Assembly (NCBI GenBank): GCA_037974665.1
Contig: CM075771.1
Span: 41,152,425 to 41,216,424 of the forward strand
Source: Ehretia macrophylla
Lineage: Eukaryota; Streptophyta; Magnoliopsida; Boraginales; Ehretiaceae
Direction of reading: 5' to 3'
Length of the DNA stretch: 64,000 nucleotides
Shown: positions 34,217 to 46,722 of the stretch, one piece after another
Layout: each line of letters starts with the position of its first letter
How positions within the stretch are numbered: position 1 is the stretch's first letter
Made by a program: the position numbers and the translations under genes
The notes under the pieces: generated by a model
What the model was told of the DNA's origin: nothing
Database searches by the model: none
The model's input: the letters and a program-made list of their open reading frames with translations, nothing else

Positions 34217-34774
34217 CTTTTCAATTTTTTTGCCCCTGGCTAGGGTTGCCAAGATACTTTATCCACCAAATCTCCATTACCCAATCCCACGGAAGATTGG
34301 GCAAGACAACTTCGCTTCATGTAGAGGCTGGGCCCGCAAACCGAGGGCGTAGGGTTTGTGACCAAGTCTCCATCGCTCCGATGCCCATAACTTTTGATCC
34401 GTAAGGAGTTACACAACACACAGCATCCCGTTGCAAAGCACTATGAGAGCTCTACGACGAGGGCAGCTAGCTTGCTCGCTGTGCCCATTTTTTATGCCCA
34501 AAATCGAACGTTTTCATCAGTTTCATGACATTTTTCTTCTTTTGCCCTATTTTTCCGTCCCGGATCGTACATCGTGAGCAGTTAAAAGGACGACAACCTG
34601 ACTCGCGGTATATCAGACGGCCCTACAACGTTTCGATATCACGTCTTGCGAGGATACTGCGTTGTTGAAGCGGATGGGTTGTCATTAAACCCATTGGGCC
34701 TTTTGAATGGGCCATCTTCCTAGGCTGGCATTGTGAACCGTTAGCACATATAGGAATTGTGCCCTCAACAAGAC

Positions 34775-34893
34775 GGGTGCGATCATACCAGCACTAATGC
34801 AACGGATCCCATTAGAACTCTGAAGTTAAGCGTGCTTGGGCGAGAGTAGTACTAGGATAGGTAACCCCTTGGGAAGTCCTCGTGTTGCACCCC
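34775..34893 (+). rRNA. 5S rRNA gene 32
   Basis: Full length. Changes: c28a, c39t, c47t, g85a, g89a, c95t. Both C-box guanines g85 and g89 are changed. Confidence 0.94.
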
Positions 34894-35451
34894 CTTTTCA
34901 ATTTTTTTTGCCCTGGTTAGGTTTGCCATGATACTTTATCTGCCAAATCCCTATTATCGAATCCCACAGAACATTGGGCAAGACAACTTCGCTTCACGTA
35001 GAGGCCGAGCCCGCAAACCGAGGGCGTAGGGTTTGTGACCAGGTCTCCGTCGCTACGGTGCCCATAACTTTTGATCTGTAAGGAGTTACGTGGCGCACAA
35101 CATACCGTAGCAAAGCTCTCTGAGAGCTCTACGACGGGGGTAGCCAGCTTGCTAGCCGTGCCTATTTTTGGAGCCCAAAATCGGACATTTTCATCCGTTT
35201 CAAGACACTTTTCTTCTTTTGCCCAGTGTTTTCATCCCGGATCGTACGTCATGAGCTGTTAAAAGGACGACAACCTGACTCGCGGTATATCACAGGACCC
35301 TACAATGTGTCAATATCACGTCCTACGTGGATGCTCCGTTGTTGAAGCAGATGGGTTGGCGTTAAGCCTATTGGGCGTTTTGAATGGGCCATCTCTCTAG
35401 GTTGGGATTGTGAACCGTTAACACATATAAGAATTGTGCCCTCAACATGAC

Positions 35452-35570
35452 GGGTATGATCATACCAGCACTAATGCAGCAGATCCTATCAGAACTCCGA
35501 AGTTAAGCGTGCTTGGGCAAGAGTAGTACTAGGATGGGTAACCCCTTGGGAAATCCTCGTGTTGCACCCC
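35452..35570 (+). rRNA. 5S rRNA gene 33 (divergent)
   Basis: Full length. Changes: g5a, c6t, c28g, g30a, c36t, g68a, g89a, c95t, g102a. Confidence 0.93.
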
Positions 35571-36128
35571 CTTTTCAATTTTTTTTGCCCTGGTTAGGGT
35601 TGCCAAGATACTTTATCCACCAAATCTCTATTACCGAATCCCACGGAACATTGGGCAAGACAACTTCGCTTCACGTAGAGGCAGGGCCCGCAAACCGAGG
35701 GCGTAGGGTTTGTCACCAGGTCTCCGTCGCTCCGGTGCCCATAACTTTTGATCTGTAAAGAGTTACGCGGCGCACAGCATACCGTTGCAAAGCTTTCTCA
35801 GAGCTCTACTACGGGGGCAGCCAGCTTGATCGCTGTGCCCATTTTTGGTGCCCAAAATCAAACGTTTTCATTAGTTTCAGGACATTTTTCTTCTACTACC
35901 TTGTTTTTGGGTCCCGGATCGTACGTCATGAGCAGTTAAAAGGACGACAACCTGACTCGCGGTACATCAGAGGGCCCTACAGCATGTCGATATCACATCT
36001 TGCAAGGATGCTACGTTGTTGAAGCGGATGGGTTGTCGTTAAGCCCATTGGGCCGTTTGAATGGGCCATCTATCTATGCTAGCACTGTGAACCGTTAACA
36101 CAAATAGGAATTGTGCCCTGAACATGAC

Positions 36129-36239
36129 GGGTGCGATCATACCAGCACTAATGCAATGGATCCCATTGAAGTTCAGCGTGCTTGGGCGAGAGCAGTACTA
36201 GGATGGGTAACCCCCTGGGAAGTCCTCGTGTTGCACCCC
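36129..36239 (+). pseudogene. 5S rRNA gene 34 with 8-bp deletion
   Basis: 111 nt. Eight bases around positions 39-47 are missing just before the A box, with c28a, c29t, t73c and g89a besides. The loss removes part of loop and helix III sequence, so the product would be misfolded. Confidence 0.9.
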
Positions 36240-36797
36240 CCTTATCAATTTTTTTTGCCCTGGTTAGGGTTGCCAAGATACTTTATCCCCCAAATCTCTA
36301 CTACCGAATCCCACAGAACATTGGGCAAGACAACTTCGCTTCACGTAGAGGTCGGGCCAACAAAACGAGGGCGTAGGTTTGTGACCAGGTCACCATCGCT
36401 CCGGTGCCCATAACTTTTGATCCGTAAGGAGTTACGCGGCGCACAGCATACCGTTGCAAAGCTCTCTGAGAGCTCTACAACAAGGGAAGCCAGTTTGCAC
36501 CATGTGCCCATTTTTGGAGCCCAAAATCGAACGTTATCATCAGTTTCAATACAGTTTTCTTCTTTTGCCCTGTTTTTCTGTCCCGTATCATACGTCGTGA
36601 GCTGTTAAAAGGATGACAACCTGACTCGTGGTGCATCAGAGGGCCCTACAATGTGTTGATATCACGTCTTGTGAGGATGCTGCGTTGTTGAAGTGGATGG
36701 GTTGTCGTTAAGCCCATTGGGCCTTTTGAATGGGCCATCTCTCTAGCCTGGCACTGTGAACCGTTAACACATATAGGAATTGTGCCCTCATCATGAC

Positions 36798-36915
36798 GGG
36801 TGTGATCATACCAGCACTAATGCAACGGATCCCATCAGAACTCCGAAGTTAAGCGTTCTTGGGCGAGAGTAGCACTAGGATGGGTAACCCACTGGAAGTC
36901 CTCGTGTTGCACCCC
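36798..36915 (+). rRNA. 5S rRNA gene 35
   Basis: 118 nt, one G missing at 97-99. Changes: c6t, c28a, g60t, t76c, g89a, c94a. Confidence 0.93.
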
Positions 36916-37473
36916 CTTTTCAATTTTTTTTGCCCTGGTTAGGATTGCCAGGATACTTTATCCTCCAAATCTCTATTACCGAATCCCAAGGAACATTGGG
37001 CAAGACAACTTCGCTTCACGAAGAGGTCGGGCCCGCAAACCGAGGGCGTAGGGTTTGTGACCAGGTCTCCGTCGCTCCGGTGCCCTTAACATTTGATCCG
37101 TAAGAAGTTACGCTGCACACAGCATACCGTTGCAAAGCCCTCTGAGAGCTCTACGACGGGGGCAGCTAGCTTGCTCGTTATGCCCATTTTTTAAGCCCAA
37201 AATCGAATGTTTTCTTCAGTTTCAAGACACTTTTCTTCGTTTGCCCTATTTTTTCATCCCGGATCGTACGTCGTGAGTTGTTAAAAGGACGACAACCTGA
37301 CTCGCGGTACATCAGAGGGCCCTACAACGTGTCGATATCACGTCTTTCAATGATGCTGCATTATTAAAGTGGATGGGTTGTCGTTAAGCCCATTGGGCTT
37401 TTTGAATGGGCCATCTCTCTAGGCTGGCACTGTGAACCGTTAACAGTTATAGGAATTGTGCCCTCAACTTGAC

Positions 37474-37592
37474 GGGTGCGATCATTCCAGCACTAATGCA
37501 ACGGATCCCATTAGAACTCCGAAGTTAAGCGTGCTTGAGCGAGAGTAGTACTAGGATGGGTGACCCCCAGGGAAGTCCTCGTGTTGCACCCC
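37474..37592 (+). rRNA. 5S rRNA gene 36
   Basis: Full length. Changes: a13t, c28a, c39t, g65a, t96a. The next gene is 956 bp away instead of about 677. Confidence 0.94.
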
Positions 37593-37827
37593 ATTTTCAA
37601 TTTTTTTGCCCTGGTTAGGATTGCCAAGATACTTTATCCTCCAAATCTCTATTACCGAATCCCACAGAACATTGGGCAAGACAACTTTGCTTCGCCTAGA
37701 GGTCGGGCCCGCAAACCGTGGGCGTAGGGTTTGTGACCAGGTCTCCGTCGCTCTGGTGCCCATAACTTTTGATTAGTAAGGAGTTACGCGGCTCACAGCA
37801 TACCGTTGCAAAGCTCTCTGAGAGCTC

Positions 37828-38429
37828 TACGACTGGTACAGCCAGCTTGCTCGCGGTGCCCTTTTTGGTGCCCAAAATTGAATGTTTTCATCAGTTTTAG
37901 GATACTTTTCTTCTTTTGCCCTGTTTTTCCTTCCCGTATCGTACGTCGTGAGCTGTTAAAAGGAGGGCAACCTGACTCGCAGTACATCAGAGGGCCCTAC
38001 AACATGTCGATATCACGTCTTGCGAGGATGTTGTGCTGTTGAAGTGGATGGGTTGTCGTTAAGCCCATTGGGCCTTTTGAATGGGCCATCTCTCTAGGCT
38101 GGCACTGTACGACGAGGGTAGCCAACCTGCTCACTGTGCCCCTTTTTGGAGCCCAAAATTAAACATTTTCATTAGTTTCAGGACACTTTTCTTCTTTTGC
38201 CCTATTTTTCCGTCCCGTGTCGTACGTCGTGAGCTGTTAAAAGGATGACAACTTGACTCGCGGTACATCAGAGGGCCCTACAATATGTCAATATCATGTC
38301 TTGCGAGGATGATACGTTGTTGAAGCGGATGGATTGTCGTTAAGCCCATTGGGCCTTTTGAATGGGCCATCTCTCTAGGCTGGCACTGTGAACCATTAAC
38401 ACATATATAAATTGTGCCCTCATCATGAC
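37828..38429 (+). repeat. Partial duplication of 5S spacer (gene-less half unit)
   Basis: At 38107/38108 the spacer stops at CTGT, about 42 bp before the expected gene, and joins to the middle of another spacer (TACGACGAGGG). A spacer stretch of about 279 bp is therefore present twice between genes 36 and 37, with no gene between the copies. Confidence 0.88.
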
Positions 38430-38547
38430 GGGTGTAATCATACCAGCACTAATTCAATGGATCCCATCAGAACTCCGAAGTTAAGTGTGCTTGGGCGAGA
38501 GTAGTACAAGGATGGGTGACCCCCTGGGAAGTCCTCGTGTTGCACCC
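38430..38547 (+). rRNA. 5S rRNA gene 37
   Basis: 118 nt, one terminal C short. Changes: c6t, g7a, g25t, c28a, c29t, c57t, t79a. Both bases of the first CpG are altered. Confidence 0.93.
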
Positions 38548-39104
38548 TTTTCAATTTTTTTTGCCCTGGTTAAGATTGCCAAGATATTTTATCCTCTAAA
38601 TGTCTATTACCGAATCCCACGGAACATTGGGCAAGACAACTTCGCTTCACGTAGAAGCCGGGCCCACAAACTGAGGGCGTAGGGTTTGTGACCGGGTCTC
38701 TATCGCTCCAGTGCGTACAACTTTTGATCCGTAAGGAGTTACGCGGTGCACAGTATACCGTTGCAAAGCTCTCTGAGAGCTATACGACGGGGGCAGCCAA
38801 CTTGCTCACTGTGCCCATTTTTGAAGCCCAAAATTGAATGTTTTCATCAATTTAAGGTCACTATTCTTCGTTTGCCCTATTTTTCCGTCCCGAATCGTAC
38901 GTCGTGAGCTGTTAAAAGGATGGCAACCTGACTAGCGGTACATAAGAGGGCCCTACAATGTGTCGATATCACGTCTTGCGACGATACTGCGTTATTGAAG
39001 TGGATAGGTTGTTGTTAAGCCCATTGGGCCTTTTGAATGGGCCATCTCTGTAGGTTGGCATTGTGGATCGTTAACACATATAGGAATTGTGCCCTCAACT
39101 TGAC

Positions 39105-39223
39105 GAGTGCGATCATACCAGCACTAATGCAAAGGATCCCAACAGAACTCCGAAGTTAAGCGTGCGTGGTCGAGAGTAGTACTAGGATGGGTGACCCCCT
39201 GTAAAGTCCTCGTGTTGCACCCC
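39105..39223 (+). rRNA. 5S rRNA gene 38
   Basis: Full length. Changes: g2a, c28a, c29a, t38a, t62g, g66t, g98t, g99a. The A box is altered at t62g. Confidence 0.93.
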
Positions 39224-39780
39224 TTTTTCAATTTTTTTTGCCCTGGTTAACGTTGCCAATATACTTTATCCACCAAATCTCTATTACCGAATCCTACGGA
39301 ACATTGGGCAAGACAACTTCGCTTCACGTAGAGGCCGGGCCCGCAAACCGAGGGCTTAGGGTTTTTGACCCGGTCTCCGTCGCTCCGGTGCCCATAACAT
39401 TTGATCCGTAAGGAGTTACATGGCGCACAGCATACCGTTGCAAAGCTCTCTGAGAGCTCTACGATGGGGGTAGCCAGCTTGCTCGATGTGCCCTTTTTGG
39501 AGCCCAAAATCGAATGTGTTCATCAGTTTCAGGACACTTTTCTTCTTTTGCCCTGTTTTTTCGTCCCGGATCGTACGTCGTGAGCTGTTAAAAGGATGAC
39601 AACCTGACTCGTGGTACATCAGCGGGCCCTACAACGTGTCGATATCACGTCTTGCAAGGATGCTGCGTTGTTGAAGCTGATGGGTTGTCGTTAAGCCCAT
39701 TGGGCATTTTGAATGGGCCATCTCTCTAGGCTGGCACTGTGAACCGTTAACACATATAGGAATTGTGCCCACAACATGAC

Positions 39781-39899
39781 GGGTGCAAACATTCCACCAC
39801 TAATGCACCAGATCCCATCAGAACTCTGAAGTTAAGCGTGCTTGGGCTGGAGTAGTACTAGGATGGGTGACCCCCTGGGAAGTCCTCGTGTTGCACCCC
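39781..39899 (+). rRNA. 5S rRNA gene 39
   Basis: Full length. Changes: g7a, t9a, a13t, g17c, g30a, c47t, g68t, a69g. It shares g7a, g17c, g30a, c47t and g68t with gene 41. Confidence 0.93.
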
Positions 39900-40456
39900 C
39901 ATTTCAATTTTTTTTGCGCTGGTTAGGGTTGCCAAGATACTTTATCCACCAAATATCTATTACCGAATCCCACGGAACATTGGGCAAGACAACTTTGCTT
40001 CACGTAGAGGTCGGGCCCGCAAACCGAGGGCATAGGGTTTGTGACTAGGTCTCCGTCGATCCGGTGCCCATAACATTTGATCCGTAAGGACTAACACGGC
40101 GCACAGTATTCCGTTGCAAAGCTCTCTGAGTGCACTACGACGGGGCCAGCCAGCTTGCTCATTGTGCCTATTTTTGGAGCCCAAAACCGAACGTTTTCAT
40201 CAGTTTCAGGAAACTTTTCTTCTTTTGCCCTGTTTTTCATCCCGAATCATACGTCGTGAGTGGTTCAAAGGACGACAACCTGACTCGTGGTACATCAGAG
40301 GGCCCTACAACGTGTCGATATCACGTCCTGCGAGGATGCTGCATTGTGGAAGCGGATGGGTTGTCGTTAAGCCAATTGGGCCTTTTGAATGGGCCATCTT
40401 TCTAGGCTGGCACTGTGAACCGTTAACACATATAGGAATTGTGCCCTCATCATGAC

Positions 40457-40575
40457 GGCTGCGATCATACCAGCACTAATGCAACGGATCCCATCAGAAC
40501 TCCGAAGTTAAGTGTGCTTGGGCGAGAGTAGTACTAGGATAGGTGACCACGAAGCAAGTCCTCGTGTTGCACCCC
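40457..40575 (+). rRNA. 5S rRNA gene 40 (C box damaged)
   Basis: Full length. Changes: g3c, c28a, c57t, g85a, c93a, c95g, t96a, g97a, g99c. A cluster of changes destroys the C-box end; a related form (CCGTAGCAAG) is in genes 42 and 44. Confidence 0.92.
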
Positions 40576-41132
40576 CTTTTCAATTTTTTTTGCCATGGTT
40601 AGGATTGCCAAGATACTTTATCCACCAAATCTCTAATACTGAATCCCATGGAACATTGGGCAGGACAACTTCGCTTCACGTAGAGGCCGGGCTCGCAAAC
40701 CGAGGGTGTAGGGTTTGTGACCAGGTCTCCGTTGCTCCGGTGCCCATAACTTTTGATTCGCAAAGAGTTACGCGGCGCACAGCATACCGTTGCAAAGCTC
40801 TATGACAGATCTACGACGGGGACAGCCAGCTTGCTCGCTGTGCCCTTTTTGGATCCCAAAATTGAATGTGTTCATCAGTTTCAGGACACTTTTCTTCTTT
40901 TGCCCTGTTTTTTCGTCCCGGATCGTACGTCGTGAGCTGTTAAAAGGACGACAATCTGACTCGCGGTACATCAGCGGGCCCTACAACGTGTCAATATCAT
41001 GTCTTGCGAGGATGCTGCGTTGTAGAAGCTGATGGGTTGTCGTTAAGCCCATTGGGTCTTTTGAATGGGCCATCTCTCTAGGCTGGCACTGTGAATCGTT
41101 AACACATATAGGAATTGTGCCCTCAACATGAC

Positions 41133-41251
41133 GGGTGCAATCAAACCACCACTAATGCACCAGATCCCAACAGAACTCTAAAGTTAAGCGTGCTTGGGCT
41201 AGAGTAGTGCTAGGATGGGTGACCCCCTGGGAAGTCCTCGTGTTGCACCCC
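41133..41251 (+). rRNA. 5S rRNA gene 41
   Basis: Full length. Changes: g7a, t12a, g17c, g30a, t38a, c47t, g48a, g68t, a77g. Confidence 0.93.
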
Positions 41252-41808
41252 TATTTCAATTTTTTTTGCCCTGGTTAGGGTTGCCAAGATACTTTATCCA
41301 CCAAATATCTATTACCGAATCCCACGAAAAATTGGGCAAGACAACTTCGCTTCACGTAGAGGCCGGGCCTGCAAACCGAGGGCGTAGGGTTTGTGATCAG
41401 GTCTCCGTCACTCCGGTGCCCATAACATTTGATCCGTAAGGAGTTATACGGCGCACAACATACTGCTGCAAAGCTGTCTAATAGCTCTACGACAGGGGCA
41501 GCCAGCTTGCTCACTGTGCCTATTTTTGGAACCCAAAATTGAACGTTTTCATCAATTTTAGGAGACTTTCCTTCTTTCGCCCTGTTTTTTCATCCTGTAT
41601 CGTACATCATGAGTGGTTAAAAGGACGACAACCTGACTCATGGTACATCAGAGGGCCCTACAACGTGTCGATATCACGTCTTGCGAAGATGCTGCGTTGT
41701 TGAAGCAGATGGGTTGTCTTAAGCCCATTGGGCCTTTTGAATGGGCCATCTCTCTAGGCTGGCACTGTGAACCGTTAACACATATAGGAATTCTGCCCTC
41801 ATCATGAC

Positions 41809-41927
41809 GGGTGCGATCATACCAGCAATAAAGCAACGGATCCCATCAGAACTCCGAAGTTAAGCGTGTTTGGGCGAGAGTAGTACTAGGATAGGTGACC
41901 CCGTAGCAAGTCCTCGTGTTGCACACC
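41809..41927 (+). rRNA. 5S rRNA gene 42
   Basis: Full length. Changes: c20a, t24a, c28a, c61t, g85a, c95g, g97a, g99c, c117a. It shares six of these with gene 44, two units on. Confidence 0.93.
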
Positions 41928-42485
41928 CTTTTCAATTTTTTTTGCCATGGTTAGGATTGCCAAGATACTTTATCCTCCAAAACTCTATTACCGAATCCCA
42001 CAGAACATTGGGCAAGACAACTTCGCTTCATGTAGAGGCCGGGCCCGCAAACCGAGGGCGTAGGGTTTGTGACCAGGTCTCCGTCGCTCCGGTGCCCATA
42101 ACTTTTGATCCGTAAGGAGTTACGCGTCGCATAGCATACCATTGCAAAGCTCTCTAACAGCTCTACGACAGGGGCAGCCAGCTTGCTCGCTGTACCCATT
42201 TTTGAAGTGAAAAATTTAATGATTTCATCAGTTTCAGGACACTTTTCTTCGTTTGCCCTGTTTTTTCGTCCCGGATCGTACGTCGTGAGTTGTTAAAAGG
42301 ACGACAACCTGACTCGCGGTACATCAGAGGGCCCTACAACGTGTCAATATCACGTCTTACGAGGATGCTACGTTATTGAAGCGGATGGGTTGTCGTTAAG
42401 CCCATTGGGCCTTTTGAATGAGCCATCTCTCTAGGCTGGCACTGTGAACCGTAAACACATATAGGAATTGTGACCTCATCATGAC

Positions 42486-42604
42486 GGGTGCGATCATACC
42501 AGCACTAATGCAATGGATCCCATCAAAACTTCGAAGTTAAGCGTGCTTGGGCGAGAATAGTACTAGGATAGGTGACCCCCTGGGAAGTCCTCGTGTTGCA
42601 CCCC
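42486..42604 (+). rRNA. 5S rRNA gene 43
   Basis: Full length. Changes: c28a, c29t, g41a, c46t, g72a, g85a. Confidence 0.94.
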
Positions 42605-43161
42605 CTTTTCAATTTTTTTTGCCCTGGTTAGGATTGCCAAGATACTTTATCCTCCAAATCTCTAATACCGAATCCCACGGAACATTGGGCAGGACAACTT
42701 CGCTTCACGTAGAGGTCGAGCCCGCAAACCGAGGGCGTAGGGTTTGTGACCAGGTCTCCGTCGCTCCGGTGCCCATAACATATGATCCGTAAAGAGTTAC
42801 GCGGCGTACAGCATACTGCTGCAAAGCTGTCTGAGAGCTCTACGACGGGGGCAGCCAGCTTGCTCACTGTGCTCGTTTTTCCAGCCCAAAATTGAACGTT
42901 TTCATCAGTTTCAGTAGACTTTCCTTCTTTTGCCCTATTTTTTCATCCTGTATCGTACATCATGAGTGGTTAAAAGGACGACAACCTGACTCATGGTACA
43001 TCAGAGCCCCTACAACGTGTCGATATCACGTCTTGCGAGGATGCTGCATTGTTGAAGCAAATGGGTTGTCGTTAAGCCCATTGGGCCTTTTGAATGGGCC
43101 ATCTCTCTAGGCTGGCACTGTGAACCGTTAACACATATAGGAATTGTGCCCTCATCATGAC

Positions 43162-43280
43162 GGGTGCGATCATACCAACACTAAAGCAACGGATCCCATC
43201 AGAACTCCGAAGTTAAGTGTGCTTGGGCGAGAGTAGTACTAGGATAGGTGACCCCGTAGCAAGTCCCCGTGTTGCACCCC
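43162..43280 (+). rRNA. 5S rRNA gene 44
   Basis: Full length. Changes: g17a, t24a, c28a, c57t, g85a, c95g, g97a, g99c, t106c. Genes 40, 42 and 44 alternate with another type, which suggests a two-unit repeat here. Confidence 0.93.
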
Positions 43281-43827
43281 CTTTTCAATTTTTTTTGCCA
43301 TGGTTAGTATTGCCAAGATACTTTATCCTCCAAATCTCTATTACCGAATCCCACAGAACATTGGGCAAGACTACTTCGCTTCACGTAGAGGCCGGGCCCA
43401 CAAACCAAGGGCGTAGGGTTTGTGACCAGGTCTCCGTCGCTCCGGTGCCCATAACATTTGATCCGTAAGGAGTTACGCGGCGCACAGCATACCATTGCAA
43501 AGCTCTCTGAGAGCTGTACGATGAAGGCAGCCATCCTGCTTGCTGTGCCCCCTTTTGGAGCCCAAAATCGAACGTTTTCATCAGTTTCAGGACACTTTTC
43601 TTCTTTTGCCCTGTTTTTCAGCCCCGTATCGTATGTCGTGAGCTGTTAAAAGGACGACAACCTGACTCGTGGTACATCAGAGGGCCCTATATCACGTCTT
43701 GCGAGGATGCTGCGTTGTTGAAGCAGATGGGTTGTCGTTAAGACCATTGGGCCTTTTGAATGGGCCATCTCTCTAGGCTGGCACTGTGAACCGTAAACAC
43801 ATATAGGAATTGTGACCTCATCATGAC

Positions 43828-43946
43828 GAGGGCGATCATACCAGCACTAATTCAACGGATCCCATCAGAACTCCGAAGTTAAGCGTGCTTGGGCGATAAT
43901 AGTACTAGGATGTGTGACCCCTTGGGAAGTCCTCGTGTTGCACCCC
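43828..43946 (+). rRNA. 5S rRNA gene 45
   Basis: Full length. Changes: g2a, t4g, g25t, c28a, g70t, g72a, g86t, c95t. The spacer before it lacks about 10 bp in CTACAACGTGTCG. Confidence 0.93.
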
Positions 43947-44494
43947 CTTTTCAATTTTTTTTGCCCTGGTTAGGATTGCCAAAATACTTTATCCTTATTA
44001 CCAAATCCCACGGAACATTGGGCAAGACAACTTCGCTTCACGTAGAAGCTGGGCCAGCAAACCGAGGGCGTAGGGTTTGTGACCAAGTCTGCGTCGCTCC
44101 GGTGCCCATAACTTTTGATCCGTAAGGAGTTACGCTACGCACAACATACCGTTTCAAAGCTCTCTGAGAGCTCTACATCGGGGGCAACCAGCTTGCTCAC
44201 TGTGCCTATTTTTGAAGCCTAAAATCGAATGTTTTCATCAGTTTCAGGACACTTTTCTTCGTTTGCCTGTTTCTCCGTCCCGGATCGTACGTTGTGAGCT
44301 GTTAAAAGGATGACAACCTGACTCGCGGTACATCAGAGGGCCCTACAACGTGTCGATATCTTGTATTGCGAGGATGTTGCGTTATTGAAGTGGATAGGTT
44401 GTCGTTAAGCCCATTCAGCCTTTTAAATGGGCCATCTTTCTTGACTGGCACTGTGAACCTTTAACACATATAGGAATTGTGCCCTCAACTTGAC

Positions 44495-44613
44495 GGGTGC
44501 GATCATACCAGCACTAATGCAAGGGATCCCATCAGAACTCCGAAGTGAAGCGTGCTTGGGCTAGAGTAGTACTAGGATGGGTGACCCCCTGGGTAGTCCT
44601 CGTGTTGCACCCC
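44495..44613 (+). rRNA. 5S rRNA gene 46
   Basis: Full length. Changes: c28a, c29g, t53g, g68t, a100t. Confidence 0.94.
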
Positions 44614-45171
44614 CTTTTCAATTTTTTTTGCCCTGGTTAGGGTTGCCAAGATACTTTATCCACAAAATCTCTATTATCGAATCCCACGGAACATTGGGCA
44701 AGACAACTTCGCTTCACGTAGAGGCCGAGCACGCAAACTAAGGGCGTAGGGTTTGTGACCAGGTCTCCGTCGCTCCGGTGCCCATAACTTTTGATCCGTA
44801 AGGAGTTACACGGTGCACAATACACCGTTGCAAAGCTCTCCGAGAGCTCTATGACGGGGGTAGCCAGGTTGCTCGCTGTGCTACTTTTTGGCGCCCAAAA
44901 TCGAACGTTTTCATCAGTTTTAGGCCACTTTTGTTGTTTTGCTCTATTTTTCCTTCCCAGATTGTACGTCGTGAGCTGTTAAAAGGACGACAACCTGACT
45001 CGTGGGACATCATAGGGCCCTACAACGTGTCGATATCACATCTTGCGTGGATGCTGCGTTGTTGAAGCGGATGGGTTGTCGTTAAGCCCATTGGGCCTTT
45101 TGAATGAGCTATCTCTCTAGGTTGGGACTGTGAACCGTTAACACATATAGGAATTGTGCCCTCAACATGAC

Positions 45172-45290
45172 GGGTGCGATCATACCAGCACTAATGCCCC
45201 AGATCCCATCAGAACTCCGAAGTTAAGCGTGCTTGGGCGAGAGTAGTACTAGGATAGGTGACCCCCAGGGAAGTCCTCGTGTTGCACCCC
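45172..45290 (+). rRNA. 5S rRNA gene 47
   Basis: Full length. Changes: a27c, g30a, g85a, t96a. The CCCCATTTCAA end and TTGACC spacer start recur at the truncated copy at 47.3 kb. Confidence 0.94.
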
Positions 45291-45848
45291 CATTTCAATT
45301 TTTTTTGACCTGGTTATGGTTACCAAGATACTTTATCTACCAAATCTCTATTACCGAATCCCACGGAGCATTGGGCAAGACAACTTCGCTTCACGTAGAG
45401 GCCGGGCCCGCAAACCGAGGGCGTAGGGTTTGTGACCATGTCTCTGTCACTCCAGTGCCCATAACATTTGATCCGTAAGGAGTTACGCGGCGCACATCAT
45501 ACCGTTGCAAAGCTCTCTGAGAGCTCTACCATGGGGGCAACCAGCTTGCTCGCTTTGCCCATTTTTGGAGCCCAAAATTGAATGTTTTCATCAGTTTTAG
45601 GACACTTTTCTCCTGTTGCCCTATTTTTCAGTCCCGGATCGTACGTCGTGAGCTGTTAAAAGGACGGCAACCTGACTCGCAGTACATCAAAGGGCCCTAC
45701 AACGTGTCGATATCAAGTCTTGTGAGGATGCTACGTTGTTGAAGAGGATGGGTTGTTGTTAAGCCCATTGGGCCTTTTGAATAGGCCATCTCTCTAGGCT
45801 GGCACTGTGAACCATGAACACATATAGGAATTGTGCCCTCAACATGAC

Positions 45849-45966
45849 GGGTGCGATCATTCCAGCACTAATGCTCCGAATCCCATCAGAACACCGGAGT
45901 TAAGCATGCTTGGGCGAGAGTAGTACTAGGATAGGTGACTCCTTGGAAGTCCTCGTGTTGCACCCC
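45849..45966 (+). rRNA. 5S rRNA gene 48
   Basis: 118 nt with one base missing near 95-99. Changes: a13t, a27t, g31a, t45a, a49g, g58a, g85a, c92t. Its 3' part and T-run are duplicated directly downstream. Confidence 0.92.
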
Positions 45967-46081
45967 TTTTTCAATTTTTTTTGCCCAGGTTAGGGTTTCC
46001 AAGTTAGGATGGGTGACCCCCTCGGAAGTCCTGGTGTTGCACCCCCTTTTCAATTTTTTTTGCCCTGGTTAGGGTTGCTAA
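45927..46081 (+). repeat. 77-bp tandem duplication of 5S 3' end plus T-run
   Basis: The stretch from TAGGAT in the C box through the terminator T-run to the early spacer (45927-46003) is followed by a second copy from 46004. The second copy has the more standard GGGTGACC sequence, so the two halves probably come from different units. Confidence 0.88.
46005..46045 (+). pseudogene. 5S gene 3' fragment (from C box on)
   Basis: 41 nt equal to positions 80-119 of the gene, with no 5' half, A box or upstream elements. It is part of the 77-bp duplication and keeps its own T-run. Confidence 0.9.
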
Positions 46082-46603
46082 GATACTTTATCCTCCAAAT
46101 CTCTATTACCGAATCCCACGGAACATTGGGCAGGACAACTTCGCTTCACGTAGAGGTCGGGCCTGCAAACCGAGGGCGTAGGGTTTGTGACCAGGTCTCC
46201 GTCGCTTCGGTGCCCATAACTTTTGGTCCGTAAGGAGTTACACGGTGCACAGCATACCGTTGCAAAGCTCTCTGAGAGCTCTACGACGGGGGCAGCTAGC
46301 TTGCATGCTGTGCCCTTTTTTGGAGCCCAAAATCGAATGTTTTCATCACTTTCAGGACACTTTTCTTCTTTTGCCCTGTTTTTCCATCCCGAATCGTACG
46401 ACGTGAGCTGTTAAAAGGACAACAACCTGACTCGCTGTACATCAGAGGGCCCTCCAATGTGTCGATTTCACATCTTGCGAGGATGCTGCGTTGTTGAAGG
46501 GGATGTGTTGTCGTTAAGCCCATTGGGCCTTTTGAATGGGCCATCTCTCTAGGCTGGGACTGTGAACCGTTAACACATATAGGAATTGTGCCCCCAACAT
46601 GAC

Positions 46604-46722
46604 AGTTGTGATCATACCAGCACTAATGCCCCGGATCCCATCAGAATTCCAAAGTTAAGCGTGCTTGGGCGAGAGTAGTACTATGATGGGTGGCCCCCTG
46701 GGAAGCCCTCGTGTTGCACCCC
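46604..46722 (+). rRNA. 5S rRNA gene 49
   Basis: Full length. Changes: g1a, g3t, c6t, a27c, c44t, g48a, g81t, a90g, t103c. Confidence 0.92.
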
